Part shown: positions 1-9,520 of the stretch, one piece after another
Numbering within the stretch: the stretch's first letter is position 1
Layout: every line of letters begins with the position of its first letter
Assembly: GCA_016745215.1 (NCBI GenBank)
Contig: CP050890.1
Span: 4,526,001 to 4,590,000 of the forward strand
Reading direction: 5' to 3'
Origin: Thiohalocapsa sp. PB-PSB1
Lineage (GTDB): Bacteria > Pseudomonadota > Gammaproteobacteria > Chromatiales > Chromatiaceae
DNA length: 64,000 bases
Translations under genes and position numbers: made by a program
The notes under the pieces: generated by a model
The model's database searches: none
What the model saw: only the letters and a program-made list of their open reading frames with translations
What the model was told of the DNA's origin: nothing

Positions 1-1769
1 TGGGCGGCGACCTCGGGGTCACCGCATTTGATGAAGATGTTCCAGGTAAAGGTCGTCGCGCCAGCGTCGTTACCGTTCTCGATCAGCTCGATGACGTGGC
101 CATGCTGGTTGCCGGTGTTGCTGGACGGGTCGCCATCGTCGTAGGTGTCATTGCGAGGATTGGCCTCGTCGGGGGCCGAACTGACCTCGCGACCGTTGAC
201 CACCCGCGTTTGGCCGGGATCACCGTCGCGACGCGAGTTGTTGGTCAGCGCCACATACACCTTGCCGGTGGCCGGACTTACCTCGATGTCCTCCGGGCGG
301 TCCATCGGCGTGGCACCCAGCACATCAGCCGCGCCGCGCGTGTCCAGCAGCACCTGTGCCTGACTGGTAAATCCGGCGTTATCCAGGGCATTGCCGGGCG
401 CCCAGACCAACGGCAGCCAGACGCCGGTACCCATATCGTCAGCCTCGACATCGCCAGCGTCGAAGCGCGCGACGTACAGGGTACCGCTGTCCAGCAAGTT
501 CTTGTTCGCGGTGCGGTTGTACTTGCTGTAGCTGCCGTCGGAGACGAACTTGTAGACATACTCGAAGCGAGCATCGTCACCGGAGTAAACGGCGACCCTG
601 TTGGCGGAGGTGATGCGGCAGGCGGCTCCCTCATGCTTGAAGCGACCCATCGCGGTGCGCTTCTTCGGCACGTCGTTCGGGTCGTAGGGATCGATCTCGA
701 CGATGTAGCCGAAACGATTGTATTCCTTCGGATGCGCGCTCAAATCGAAGCGAGCAACAAAGTTCTCCCAACGACGTCCCGATTCTCCCCCGGGGGCGGG
801 AATACGTTGACTGAGAACCTTGATCTCGGCGGGAACGTCATCGAAGTTGGCGAAATACTGGTCGAAGTTCTCCTCGCAGGTGAGAATCGTCCCCCAAGGC
901 GTCTTGCCGCCCGCGCAGTTGTTCAGACAGCCCAGCACGGTCTCGCCAGCCGGGTCGGCCATGGTCTGCATCATCGGGTGGCCACGTAGCGGACCGCTGA
1001 TCCGATGCGGGGTGGAGCCGGTGACGCGACGATTGAACGGCGACGCGATGTCGAAGGTCGGTGCGCTACCATCATGGGTCAGCTCGACGATCGAAAAGCC
1101 GTGCGCCTCGATCTCGGTTTCCACTTGGTCCTGGGTGGGGTTACCCGAAACATAGTCTGGGAACATGTCGGCGCCGGTGGTGTACTCGTGGTTCACCACC
1201 ATCAGGGCACGCGTCGAGGCGCGGTTTTTCAGGCGCGGGTACTGGAAGCCGATCACCCTCTCCGCCAATTTGCTGAGCTGGCCCGTCAGGTCTGCCGAGC
1301 GGCGCACATAGTTCGGCAGGGGATACCAGAGCACCAAGTCGGCGTTGAAGCCGAACTGCTGCGCCTGGCTTTCGCCGGTCTGGTTGTTGACATCAAAGGG
1401 CGGAGCCGTTGGGGTCAGCGGATCACCCCACTTTAGAATGACAGAATAGCTGTAATTCGGCGGCACACGCACATCCGGCTCGCTGCCGTCGCCCGCTGCG
1501 ACTGTCGCGAAAGTCAGCCGGTTGGAAGGATCACCCGCCGCCGTGGCGGGCCTGCTGGTCGACAGCAGCGCACTGGGCGCGATCACCAGGGTCGCACCGG
1601 TCGCGGCAGCTCCCTTCAGCAAAGCACGGCGTGAAATGGCCTTCTGCAATACCGTCTGAATCGGATCAGATGCGGTGAGACGAGCCGGCGTTCCGGGCAG
1701 GACATCGACGCTGCCGTCGTCCTGCCAAACAGCGGCCTGCACCTGATCTTTGCGCTCGATCTTGCTCAT
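1..1769 (-). CDS. PhoX-family (DUF839) alkaline phosphatase, partial at left edge
   Basis: Open for 589 codons from an ATG at 1769, with GGAG just upstream; the C-terminus is outside the window. A twin-arginine signal (ISRRALLKGAAATG, residues ~45-58) followed by a hydrophobic stretch indicates Tat export of a folded metalloenzyme to the periplasm. Family-typical stretches follow: LMVVNHEYT, ILTCEENFD, RPEDIEVSP, and an SSNTGNQHGHVIEL segment. PhoX enzymes are calcium/iron-dependent phosphomonoesterases that release phosphate from organic esters; the exact substrate cannot be read here. The gene follows the PEP-CTERM gene on the same strand after ~90 bases without an obvious terminator, so co-transcription is possible. 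No pho box was recognised. Confidence 0.9.
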   Translation of the reverse strand, partial: MSKIERKDQVQAAVWQDDGSVDVLPGTPARLTASDPIQTVLQKAISRRALLKGAAATGATLVIAPSALLSTSRPATAAGDPSNRLTFATVAAGDGSEPDVRVPPNYSYSVILKWGDPLTPTAPPFDVNNQTGESQAQQFGFNADLVLWYPLPNYVRRSADLTGQLSKLAERVIGFQYPRLKNRASTRALMVVNHEYTTGADMFPDYVSGNPTQDQVETEIEAHGFSIVELTHDGSAPTFDIASPFNRRVTGSTPHRISGPLRGHPMMQTMADPAGETVLGCLNNCAGGKTPWGTILTCEENFDQYFANFDDVPAEIKVLSQRIPAPGGESGRRWENFVARFDLSAHPKEYNRFGYIVEIDPYDPNDVPKKRTAMGRFKHEGAACRITSANRVAVYSGDDARFEYVYKFVSDGSYSKYNRTANKNLLDSGTLYVARFDAGDVEADDMGTGVWLPLVWAPGNALDNAGFTSQAQVLLDTRGAADVLGATPMDRPEDIEVSPATGKVYVALTNNSRRDGDPGQTRVVNGREVSSAPDEANPRNDTYDDGDPSSNTGNQHGHVIELIENGNDAGATTFTWNIFIKCGDPEVAA

Positions 1770-1859
1770 GTTTGATCTCCAGTTCGAATGTATAAGTGAG
1801 GAATCTGATTTGCGCGCGTCTGCCGCCCGCGTGGCGGCTGGGATTTGGGCATACGGGGT

Positions 1860-2552
1860 TTATTGCCGGCGTACGCGGCGCATGGCGACCAAGCCAAGTG
1901 CGAGCATCAACAGCGTGCTCGGGGCCGGGATAGCTGCCACGCCGCTGTCCACACCGACCGACGCGAGCAGCGTAATGGTTCCGATCTCACCGTCGGTGGC
2001 AGCAACCCCAGAAGCGGTCAGCGTACCGAAATCGGGCGTCGGATCGCCGGGGAACAGGGACACCTGGTCATATCCACCTAGGCTGTCCGAGATGATCAGT
2101 GAGATCAGCGAATCGCCGATGCTGCTGCCGTCTAGGTCGTAGAGCGCGGTGTAATCGATGCTGATAACGACCTCGCCAGCTGACACCGCCTGATATGTGA
2201 AGCTATGCGACAGATCTGCCGCCGCGGCACCGGCGTCAAAAGCTTCGGCAGATACCAACAGCATTTCCGGGTCGAGGTCGCCGGCATCCGCTGTTGCCGA
2301 GGCGCTGCCATTGCGGAAGTCAGTGTCAACCACGGCAGAGACCGGCGATGAACCGATCTTATTCACGTTAAAGAAGGCGTTCTCGGCCGATGCCTCGTAC
2401 TCGATCGGCGTAATCGCCGTCACGTTCGGCCCTTCCAAACTGCTCAGATCGAAGCTGGCTGCCGCGGTGATCACGGCGGCCTGCACGGAGCTCGACAACA
2501 GGAGAACGGTCGCGCCGAAGAGCGCGATCAATGGATGCTTACTGAAAATCAT
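1860..2552 (-). CDS. PEP-CTERM sorted exported protein
   Basis: 230 residues from the ATG at 2552, chosen over a longer upstream start because it begins directly at a Sec signal peptide (MIFSKHPLIALFGATVLLL, processed near VQAA) and has a GAGAGG element ~10 bases upstream. The middle is Ala/Ser/Asp-rich and beta-like with no catalytic motif. The C-terminus is a PEP-CTERM sorting tag: PAPSTLLML, a hydrophobic helix, then a basic RRVRRQ tail. Such proteins are processed by an exosortase and go to the envelope or extracellular matrix. No exosortase is in this window, so one must be encoded elsewhere. Specific role unknown. Confidence 0.85.
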   Translation of the reverse strand: MIFSKHPLIALFGATVLLLSSSVQAAVITAAASFDLSSLEGPNVTAITPIEYEASAENAFFNVNKIGSSPVSAVVDTDFRNGSASATADAGDLDPEMLLVSAEAFDAGAAAADLSHSFTYQAVSAGEVVISIDYTALYDLDGSSIGDSLISLIISDSLGGYDQVSLFPGDPTPDFGTLTASGVAATDGEIGTITLLASVGVDSGVAAIPAPSTLLMLALGLVAMRRVRRQ

Positions 2553-3994
2553 GGACTGCGAGCCTCTCGGGTTGCGGTGGTGTGGTGCGCTGTCTCCGGC
2601 ACCCTGACACGTCGGCATGATGAGCTCGAGAACTGACCGTTCAGGGGATATGGAAACCGAATGAATAGAGCCTGCTGAATACCGACGCGGCCCGGTGGCG
2701 AACGCCTTGTATGCCTAAGCGAACGACAGGCTAAACATTGTCACCAGACAGCGGAGAACGGGCGCGCTTGGGCAGCCACGACTGCCCGTGTGAAGCCGGA
2801 TGGCAATGCTGGCATCCGCATCGGGGTGACAAAAGGGACAGCTGTGCCGAAACCCGAATCCTGGGCCAGATCAAGTACGCATCAGCATGCGCTATTCTTG
2901 GGCGATTGCCGCAGAGAAATCCACCAACTGGCGCCGGATTCTCGTTCGCCTTCGCCAAGCGGCAACAAACAGGCCGAACGAGAAGACAAGCCAGATGGTC
3001 TATTTCTCCACGAAATCGCCATAGAAGCAGGCCCAGTATAGAGAGGCGGAATGACAGACTGACGACGGTTCGGCTACCGTTATCGGTCCATTTGATTAAC
3101 AAAAGGATGCATCCTCTGTCGGCCAAGGCGTGCGGCGACATCATCTTTTTTCACCTTTGCATACTGAGCCATATACGGAAAGATCGGGCGTTGCCCCCGA
3201 TTGCAGCGGGGAAGCAAAGAGTAACCACCGACCATACCGCCGGCGAGACAGATCGGGTCGCCAAGTTGTACTGGTGACGATTGCATCGGTGACGAAGCTC
3301 CAGCTTCACGAATCCCGGGTGCCTGCGCTGCTGACGCCTGGAGCTTCGTCGCGTAGGCGGACGCGGCTGGAGCCGCGTCACCAGCAGAAACTGCCCAAGC
3401 GGCGACGCCGTGCTCGATATAGCGGCCTGATCGCAGCTGTTGGAAGCCTACAGGGTGCTGCGAATGTGAGGAGTCACCGCAGAGACGCAGCGTGCGCAGA
3501 GGGGCCAAGGCGCCTCGCCCGCAAGCGGACCTTGACCAGTCGTAGGGGCCGGCCGGCGTAGGAGCCCGCTTAGGGCGACCCGGCAAATGATGCCAGCGGA
3601 GCGGACGCGAGCGCCGCGCCTTTCCCGGGAGAAAGGCTGTAGGCCACTGTCTTCTCGACAAATGAACTGAGGATACCCCAGGGTGCAACCCGCCCAGCCC
3701 GACTTGATTGGGATCGGGAGTGGAATCGAAAAGACATGACATCAGAGCCTGAGAAACCTGATGTTCGCTGGACGGATGTTTGCTGGACGGATGTGTGCTG
3801 GGCGCTGCCTTCAAAGAAGATGAATCAAACTTCATTCTGGTTGAATAGCTGAACATTCTATGCAGGCAGCATCCATTCTACAGGGACGCCGGGAGAGAAC
3901 GCCTATGCGAATCTTTGATCGATCTGGATAACCTTGCTGGCAAGGCTGCCTGAGCGGGAGATTGATCTGCAGGTCGAAACCGCATGAGATCTGT
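2553..3994. other. 1.4-kb non-coding region rich in degenerate repeats
   Basis: No open frame here resembles a protein family or has a convincing start. Visible instead: a dispersed repeat copy (~2921-2967), an inverted repeat built on GACGAAGCTCCAG / CTGGAGCTTCGTC (~3290-3351), a decayed fragment of the 205-bp repeat family (3473-3580, CACCGCAGAGACGCAG... and GGAGCCCGCTT...), and a stretch 3825-3885 that matches 62780-62835 with scattered differences. It reads as a graveyard of repeat insertions. Confidence 0.6.
2921..2967 (+). repeat. Dispersed ~45-bp repeat, copy 1
   Basis: Core AACTGGCGCCGGAT followed by TCGTTCGCCTTCGC and AAGCGGCAA. Related copies lie at 4723-4782 (inverted) and 56799-56860, each near CAAC/CAGGCC-type flanks. 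No palindrome strong enough to call it a REP. Function unknown. Confidence 0.6.
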
Positions 3995-4633
3995 TTACAT
4001 GAAGTTCGACATCTGGCCCATGAAGAGTATGGCGACTATAACCACAACGAGCGGCGAGAGCACCATCAATAGGATGGCGATGATTCCGACCACCCGCTCC
4101 CAGCCACGCGTCTCTCGTGGCGGCCCGTACTGGTTCGTCCCTGTGTCACCGCGCTTGAAAAGAACATAAATACTGAACCCCATGGCGATCAAACCCAGAA
4201 TGATCACCGCGATGGGCAAGCCGGAGCTACCGCCTGCAACGCTCCCCACGAACAGCAACGCCGCAACGCTTCCGACAACGGGCGCAAACAGTACCCACCA
4301 TCCGCTCAAATCGATATCGTGCAGTCTGCGAATGAAAAAAAGGATGGATACCACCAGGACAATCAGTGAAATGATGAAGTTCAGGAACATGCCGATAACG
4401 CTGCCGACCGTCTGCATGTCCAGTGATCCAGTGAAACCGACGGAAAAGCCGACCAACAAGCCAATCATCAATTGGGCGATGGCAGCAAAGAAATTCGCAG
4501 CTGTGAGCCAAGCAAAGTAGCTGAGTCGACCGAAGCGACCTTTGGGATCAAAGGGACTGGTTTGATCGACACCGGCATCGGGTGGAACGTTCAGGTCAGC
4601 TCGTGGCGGCTGGTAAGGGTTTAGCGTGGCCAT
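3995..4633 (-). CDS. DUF805 integral membrane protein
   Basis: 212 residues from the ATG at 4633, preceded by AAGGAG at good spacing; an in-frame upstream extension is rejected because it carries a copy of a dispersed repeat. The sequence has the DUF805 signature FGRLSYFAW near the start of the membrane region, RRLHDIDLSGWW in a loop, and GTNQYGP near the end. About four or five hydrophobic segments are visible. DUF805 proteins are inner-membrane proteins of unknown function; no catalytic residues are evident. It is flanked by non-coding repeat DNA and appears to be a single-gene unit. Confidence 0.85.
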   Translation of the reverse strand: MATLNPYQPPRADLNVPPDAGVDQTSPFDPKGRFGRLSYFAWLTAANFFAAIAQLMIGLLVGFSVGFTGSLDMQTVGSVIGMFLNFIISLIVLVVSILFFIRRLHDIDLSGWWVLFAPVVGSVAALLFVGSVAGGSSGLPIAVIILGLIAMGFSIYVLFKRGDTGTNQYGPPRETRGWERVVGIIAILLMVLSPLVVVIVAILFMGQMSNFM

Positions 4634-4722
4634 GCGGAATGCTCCTTGACAGACTGTGGATAGAGCGACCAGCCTAAGCGACTCATTTCTGCTGTGCAAC
4701 CGTCGGGAGGCGCAGAATTTGT

Positions 4723-4782
4723 AGCTTGCGAAGGCGAACGAACATCCGACGCCAGTTGGTCTGTTTCTGTCCGGCAAGCGCC
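4723..4782 (-). repeat. Dispersed ~45-bp repeat, copy 2
   Basis: Reverse complement contains AACTGGCGTCGGAT and TTCGTTCGCCTTCGCAAGC, matching the copies at 2921-2967 and 56799-56860. It lies just upstream of the DUF805 gene and may affect its transcript leader. Confidence 0.6.
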
Positions 4783-4904
4783 TAGCCTCCAGCGTGCCAA
4801 CAAGAGCTGCTGTTTGCTTGTGGAACTTTCTCCAGGGTCCTGGGTGGATTGCACCCCTTGTTGTGTCGCCCTCCTGAGCCAGAGATCAGGATAACAAGAC
4901 AGAA

Positions 4905-5897
4905 TCAGACAATCGTCGATGGATCGGGACAGGTGCGGCGCACCTCGCCGACACCGAGAGCATCGATGCGGCGCATCTCTTCATCGCTGAGTGCAAAGTC
5001 ATAGATGTCGCGATTCTCCGCCATGCGCTGCGCCTTGCTGGTCTTGGGCAGGGCCGTGCGACCGCTTTGCACATGCCAGCGCAAAACCACCTGGCCTGGG
5101 GATTTGTCATATCCTTCGGCGATTGCCACGAGTTCCGGATCGTGCAACAGATCGAAGGCTCCGCTGGCGAAGGGTGCATACGCCGACACGACAATGCCCT
5201 GCTCCCGGCAAAACGCTTCAAGCTCAGGGTCGCGGCAATAGGGATGGATCTCGACCTGATTCACCATGGGACGGCGCTCCGGCTCGGGCACGTCCTCCAT
5301 GAGTTGGCGCAAATGGGCGATGGTGAAATTCGAGACGCCGATGGCGCGCGCGGCCCCCTTATCCGCCAGCTCGCAAAAGGTCCGCCAAATCGTTGCTCGC
5401 GCCTGACGCGGAAAGTCCGGCGCGGTGCCAGCGGGCAGTTCGAAAACACCCGGCCAATGCATCAATAATAGATCAACGTAGCCGAGCCCCAGATCATCCA
5501 GGGTATCGACCATGTCATCCCGCACCTTTTGCGCGATGTCCGCGACCTGATCGGCATCCCAGGTACGCCGATGGGAAATATTGATATGTGGCGGTGCCAT
5601 CGGATGCGCGAGCTTGGTGGTGATGAACAGCTCATTCCGGGTCAATTCGCCGCTGGCAAAACGCTGGCCAAGCAGGTTGCCGAGGATACGCTCGGTCCCG
5701 TACACGCGCGCACCATCGAAGGCCCGAAAGCCGTTATCCAGAGCCAGGGTGATGGCGCGCCAGGCCTGTTCGGGTAGAAAGCCCTGAAAGGTACTGCGAC
5801 CCACCCAATCGCCAAAGGCACAGCCGAACGCCAGGGTAGGCATGCGCACGCCGTTGTGCAATGTGACTTCGCGGGCATTGTCTTCAGTCGGATGCAT
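4905..5897 (-). CDS. Aldo/keto reductase
   Basis: 330 residues, a (beta/alpha)8 NADPH-dependent carbonyl reductase by family. The catalytic tetrad is recognisable: Asp61 and Tyr66 in FDGARVYG, Lys95 in TTKLAHP and His147 in LMHWPG. GVSNF and PKTSK near the C-terminal third are typical cofactor-site segments. The substrate cannot be predicted. It is a single gene; no operon partner is obvious. The ATG at 5897 fits the family start, with the first strand (VTLHNGVRMP) at residues 11-20. Confidence 0.9.
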   Translation of the reverse strand: MHPTEDNAREVTLHNGVRMPTLAFGCAFGDWVGRSTFQGFLPEQAWRAITLALDNGFRAFDGARVYGTERILGNLLGQRFASGELTRNELFITTKLAHPMAPPHINISHRRTWDADQVADIAQKVRDDMVDTLDDLGLGYVDLLLMHWPGVFELPAGTAPDFPRQARATIWRTFCELADKGAARAIGVSNFTIAHLRQLMEDVPEPERRPMVNQVEIHPYCRDPELEAFCREQGIVVSAYAPFASGAFDLLHDPELVAIAEGYDKSPGQVVLRWHVQSGRTALPKTSKAQRMAENRDIYDFALSDEEMRRIDALGVGEVRRTCPDPSTIV

Positions 5898-6044
5898 ACA
5901 ATCCAGTCCTCGGTCTTCTCTTGAAAAGATACGCTCGGATGGTAGCGCACTTTATGGCAGCGTTGAATTCATACTGCTCGATTACCGCATTGCGCTACAG
6001 GCATTTCTCGATTGCCTCGCAGGCATGGCTCGTCTTGTTGGATT

Positions 6045-6674
6045 TCATGCTGAGAAGAACAGGCGGCGTAGCCATTGCGCAAAGGTATCGGCGCCGGGCA
6101 AATGGGGGTCGAGATAACGCGCCGAAATCGCTTGGCCCAGTGGCTTGCCGGGTTCCTGCTGCCATGCAAGCCAGGTATGAAGCATCGCCTTCGGTCGCTT
6201 CAGGTCGTCGAACCGGCGTTGTCCCGGCGGGATCTGGTCAATGGAACCCTCGACATGCGCGACCAGGGGATCGGCGGGTGGCACGAGAAACGTCAAGAAG
6301 TCCTCCAGAATGCCCGGCAGTCGATTGTCCGGCATCAACCAGATGCCGACGCGCGGCAAGAGCGAATCGCCCGGCGCGGGAATCACCGTACCCTCCGGCA
6401 CAGGCAGAGCCGGGAGCTGGTTGTAGCCCGCTTGGCGCAGGCGGTCGGTCACCGCCTGCCAGCACGATTGAAGATCCGTATCGGCATCGATCAGGATGCC
6501 CAACGCGGCGATCTCGCTTTCCTTGACTCGGACACCGATGCCTTCGAGCAAGGGGGCCTTGCCGCGATAGGGGTGGATGGTCTCAATGATACCGAGCCCT
6601 CGTTCGCCGCAGATGTGCTTGACCACATGTTCATCATCCGGCCCTTCGACCATGAGTACGTGTTTGCCGGGCAT
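6045..6674 (-). CDS. TOPRIM-like (DUF3226-type) protein, partner of the ATPase at 6678-7799
   Basis: 209 residues. The N-terminus has a TOPRIM-like metal site: VLMVEGPDDEHVV (Glu10) and, after a strand, GILIDADTDLQS (Asp63, Asp65, Asp67), the E...DxD arrangement of OLD nucleases and topoisomerase/primase domains. The remainder is poorly characterised, as in DUF3226 proteins. It starts three bases after the stop codon of the upstream SMC-like ATPase, so the two are almost certainly co-translated. Inference: the ATPase is the regulator and this is the nuclease-like effector of a split OLD/PARIS-type defence module. No experimental precedent for this exact pair is claimed. Confidence 0.75.
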   Translation of the reverse strand: MPGKHVLMVEGPDDEHVVKHICGERGLGIIETIHPYRGKAPLLEGIGVRVKESEIAALGILIDADTDLQSCWQAVTDRLRQAGYNQLPALPVPEGTVIPAPGDSLLPRVGIWLMPDNRLPGILEDFLTFLVPPADPLVAHVEGSIDQIPPGQRRFDDLKRPKAMLHTWLAWQQEPGKPLGQAISARYLDPHLPGADTFAQWLRRLFFSA

Positions 6675-6677
6675 CTT

Positions 6678-7799
6678 TTACCTGACCTCGATCTGATCAC
6701 GCGTCACGATGTCCAACTCGTGCTCTGAGAACAGGGTCGGCAGAATTCTGTCGTTGTGATTGGAGAGACGGATCAGCACGCCGGCTTCCGGGCTTTCGTG
6801 GGCCGCCTCCTGGAAGGCACGAACACAATCCCAGCTATGCGAGGTGGCAAAGACCTGCACGTTCAGATCCTGAGCCAGGCGGAACAGCGTGCGCCAGACG
6901 TCGCTTTGCACCGAGTAGTGCAGACCATTTTCGACTTCATCGACCAACAGAACCCCCTTTCTTGCATTACAGAGCGAAAGGATGATGCCAAACAGCCGAT
7001 TGACCCCGTCGCCGAAGCTCTTCAAAGGCACTGGCGACGGATAACGGGTACTCTTTGCGATGGCCGTACGTCCACCAGCCCAGCGTTCGTCGCCACCGAC
7101 CATTTGCACCGCCTGTATGTCTTCGGACACCAGCCGCAATGCCTCGACGATCTCCTGCTCCACGTCGGTCAGTGCAATCGCATCCCAAAGTGCCCCCATC
7201 TGGCTGGTCGAGCGAGAGCTGAAGGGGTCGAGGTAGACGCAAGGGGCAGGACTCACATCGGCGTCGGCGCGCATCGGTGTCCGGCGTCGCAGCCGGTCCA
7301 GCGGCACCACGCGCTGGCGTCCCGCAATATTGAGCTCCAACGCGGGAAAGGGATCTACGTCAACGAACAGATCCTCGGCGGCAGGTTCATATCTCTGCAT
7401 CGACGCGCTGGCATCCATCCTTCCAACGAACCAATGAATGTTGGCTTCGATTCTGGAAATAGCCTCAGGGAGCGACCCGCTGGCCGCAATAGCGAAGCCT
7501 TGCCCACTCGATGCCAACTTTGGAAAACCCGTGAAGAGATTACAGAATGGCGATAGATCCTGCGGTTGAGGGACGCGTTCAGATTTGTCGGCGGAACCAA
7601 GCTCCTCGCGATAATCGAGGATCTCGACGATCGTCTTGAGCGCCCCGCCCGTGGCGAGCATTCTGACTGCCTCCAGCAAGGTCGACTTACCGCAATTGTT
7701 CTTCCCGGTAATCAGATTGACCTTGCCGAGCGAGTCGATCTTCAGATCGGTGAATGCCCTGAAGCCGCGGACCTCGAGGCTGTCGATGAATGGTGCCAT
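6678..7799 (-). CDS. SMC/OLD-like AAA ATPase (AAA_15 type)
   Basis: 373 residues from an ATG at 7799 with AAGAG ~10 bases upstream. Walker A is TGKNNCGKST (residues 31-40). An ABC-type signature-like segment (KSFGDGVNRLFG), Walker B with catalytic Glu (VLLVDEVENGLH) and an H-loop (FATSHSWD) lie in the last third, so this is an ATP-dimerising ABC/SMC-fold ATPase without a long coiled coil. It is followed after three bases by a TOPRIM-like gene. Known related two-gene systems are PARIS (AriA ATPase + AriB TOPRIM) and split OLD nucleases. Membership in PARIS is not established because the partner is DUF3226-like rather than DUF4435. Confidence 0.85.
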   Translation of the reverse strand: MAPFIDSLEVRGFRAFTDLKIDSLGKVNLITGKNNCGKSTLLEAVRMLATGGALKTIVEILDYREELGSADKSERVPQPQDLSPFCNLFTGFPKLASSGQGFAIAASGSLPEAISRIEANIHWFVGRMDASASMQRYEPAAEDLFVDVDPFPALELNIAGRQRVVPLDRLRRRTPMRADADVSPAPCVYLDPFSSRSTSQMGALWDAIALTDVEQEIVEALRLVSEDIQAVQMVGGDERWAGGRTAIAKSTRYPSPVPLKSFGDGVNRLFGIILSLCNARKGVLLVDEVENGLHYSVQSDVWRTLFRLAQDLNVQVFATSHSWDCVRAFQEAAHESPEAGVLIRLSNHNDRILPTLFSEHELDIVTRDQIEVR

Positions 7800-8162
7800 G
7801 GATGAATCTCTTCATTTGATTTGGGATGATTCCTGCGCAAGGTCCCTATTGTGAATCACCCAGCCGGCGATGGTCTGCCAATTCGTGCTGCTGGCTCCCA
7901 CGCTCCAGAGACTGTGCAAATATTCGCTTTCCTCGCTGCAATGGAGTCGGTGGTAGCCGCAGATCGGGTTAGCGAAGCGTAACACGACGACGCGATTCCG
8001 TGAGCCTTTGATTATCGGATTATGCTATCGCTAACCCGACCTACGACTAAGTGGCTTTGCGCCAAACCCAGGAATACTTGCACAGTCCCTGGAGCGTGGG
8101 CGCCAACATGGGTCGGCATTGGGGGTTTGGATGTCTTGGTCATGTGGGTTCCTCGGACCTCG
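7800..8162. other. Intergenic region with an inverted repeat
   Basis: No gene seen. Around 7965-8046 ATCGGGTTAGCGAAGCGTAA is followed by GCTATCGCTAACCCGACCTA, an imperfect inverted repeat of a type common as dispersed elements in gammaproteobacteria. It marks the left border of the decayed transposon region. Confidence 0.5.
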
Positions 8163-8777
8163 CTAGCAGTGCCGCGAAGTTGTAGTCGAGGCCAATTCAC
8201 GCCACTTGGAGTCGTTGCCGCTGCGGCGCACGACCTGGGCCTGGGCCTGGGCCTCCAGCGCCGAGAGGGTTCCGATCTCGAGACACAATTCGGCAATGCT
8301 GCGCGCAGCGGTGGCTTGATCGAGCACCTCCTCTTCAACCGCCTCGACTTCCGTGTCAGGCGCTTTGTCCAGATCGTCGGCATCGAGGTTTTTCTCGCTG
8401 AGGCCGACGGGCTGTCCTCCTCTTTGCAGGAGCTCCATCTCCCGCAGACGGCTATCCAGGCGTTCGCGTCGGCGCCGCAGCGATTGGTAACATGCTTGAC
8501 TGATCCGGCCATCGATCAGCGCCGTGGACGCAGGAAGATCCGGGGCGGCACGCAAGAACGCGAGAACTTGCTCGAGCACCTCGTCGAGCAGTGGGAATCA
8601 GCCGAGTGCTTGCCACAACTTGAGCATGACGAGAAACGTCAGCCGCTCCGCATCGCTGGTGCTCTGCCGAAGCACCAGCGCTGCTTCCTCGATCGTCGGG
8701 CCGAAGCGAGCGCCGAGCTCCTGATCGCTGAACTGCTGGGTGAAGCGCGGATAGGCGGTACGCTCGATCGAGGCCAT
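8163..8777 (-). pseudogene. Tn3-family transposase N-terminus fused to a SNF2-type helicase remnant
   Basis: From an ATG at 8777 the frame reads MASIERTAYPRF...RLTFLVMLKLWQALG, the DUF4158 N-terminus of Tn3-family TnpA. A TGA at 8600-8598 replaces the usual Tyr in LGYFP, and homology resumes (FPLLDEVLEQVLAFLRA...LPAST) to about 8515. After that the protein switches to a different family: RRRRERLDSRLREMELL...EKNLDADDLDKAPD...DQATAARSIAEL, like the C-terminal region of SNF2-type helicases, possibly a DISARM DrmD-like protein. So an internal stop, loss of >80% of TnpA and a chimeric junction make this a dead gene. It diverges from the resolvase start at 8914. Confidence 0.7.
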
Positions 8778-8874
8778 AGATGCTGCGCGCTCCAGTCTGG
8801 GGTACGAAAAACCTCTGTTAAATCGACCGATCTGCGCCTTGGGATTTCAGGGACTTACGGCAAGAGCCGCCGAG

Positions 8875-8904
8875 GGTACCAAAACCAACCGTTTTTGGTA
8901 TACC
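8875..8904. promoter_or_regulatory. res-like dyad between tnpA and tnpR
   Basis: GGTACCAAAA followed by TTTTTGGTATACC forms an imperfect dyad 10 bases before the resolvase ATG and between the divergent tnpA and tnpR remnants, which is where the resolvase-binding res site of Tn3-type transposons lies. Only this one subsite-like dyad was recognised. Confidence 0.45.
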
Positions 8905-9100
8905 TTTGGCGGCATGAACAAGCGGGCTGCCATCTACGCCAGGGTCTCGACGGGCGAACAGACAGCGCAGAATTCTGGCGTATCGGTAGCTTCTCAATAA
9001 GTCGTGGCACCCATGAAAACAAAGACTTAAAGGTGCGAAAAATCGCCCCGTAGCGCCTTGCAAGCCCAATGCGACGCCTCAATCATCGATTCCTAGCTAG

Positions 9101-9237
9101 TGGAGCGGTACAGAAATCCCGAGGCGGTTCGTTGTCGTTGTCGTAATCGTAGTCGTTATCGAGCATTCGGCTAAGACGATTATGACAACGACAACGACAA
9201 CGACCGGAGACTGTCTTGGAACATCTGCACCGAGGCA
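9101..9237 (+). mobile_element. MITE-1 copy a (137 bp), CTAG target duplication
   Basis: Begins TGGAGCGGTACAGA and ends CACCGAGGCA; the ends are imperfect inverted repeats (TG..CGGT.CAGA). It is flanked by CTAG on both sides (9097-9100 and 9238-9241). The interior has runs of GTTGTC on one arm and GACAAC on the other, so the element can fold into a long hairpin. Copies at 60965-61125 and 62322-62464 share ends and interior. No ORF, so it would need a transposase in trans. Confidence 0.8.
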
Positions 9238-9331
9238 CTAGTGGCAGCATCCGAGGATTGTTCCGTGGCGGGTGTTTGTGGCCGCAAGTCATTGATACAA
9301 AAGCCGCCCTCACTTATTGAGTAGCTACGCG

Positions 9332-9520
9332 TATCGAACTTAACTGTATAGATAATCTATGTATTTAAACCAGAGGATCGATAGTTCTGTTCGAGACGTA
9401 GAAGGCCGATTTTTTGCCTCGAAGCCCACAGCTTAGTGGATAGGTGCATGGTTGCTCCGGCATATTTCCGGCCGAATCCTCGCATTCAAAACTTCGCGGT
9501 GTCAGGAGTTCTGCACCGGA
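9332..9520 (+). repeat. ~190-bp dispersed repeat, copy a, inside the resolvase insertion
   Basis: Matches the reverse complement of ~62538-62729 along nearly its whole length: shared blocks include ATAGATAATCTATGTA-like AT-rich sequence, GATTTTTTGCCT, GGTGCAT.GTTGCTC, GCATATTTCCGG and ACTTCGCG.TGTCAGG. Its right end coincides with the point where resolvase coding resumes. In both places it lies next to a MITE-1 copy, so the two repeats may have moved together. Confidence 0.6.

Noticed and set aside
3080..3856. 258-codon minus-strand frame in the 2.5-4.0 kb gap
   Set aside because: Composition follows the decayed repeats it overlaps; no domain, no ribosome-binding site.
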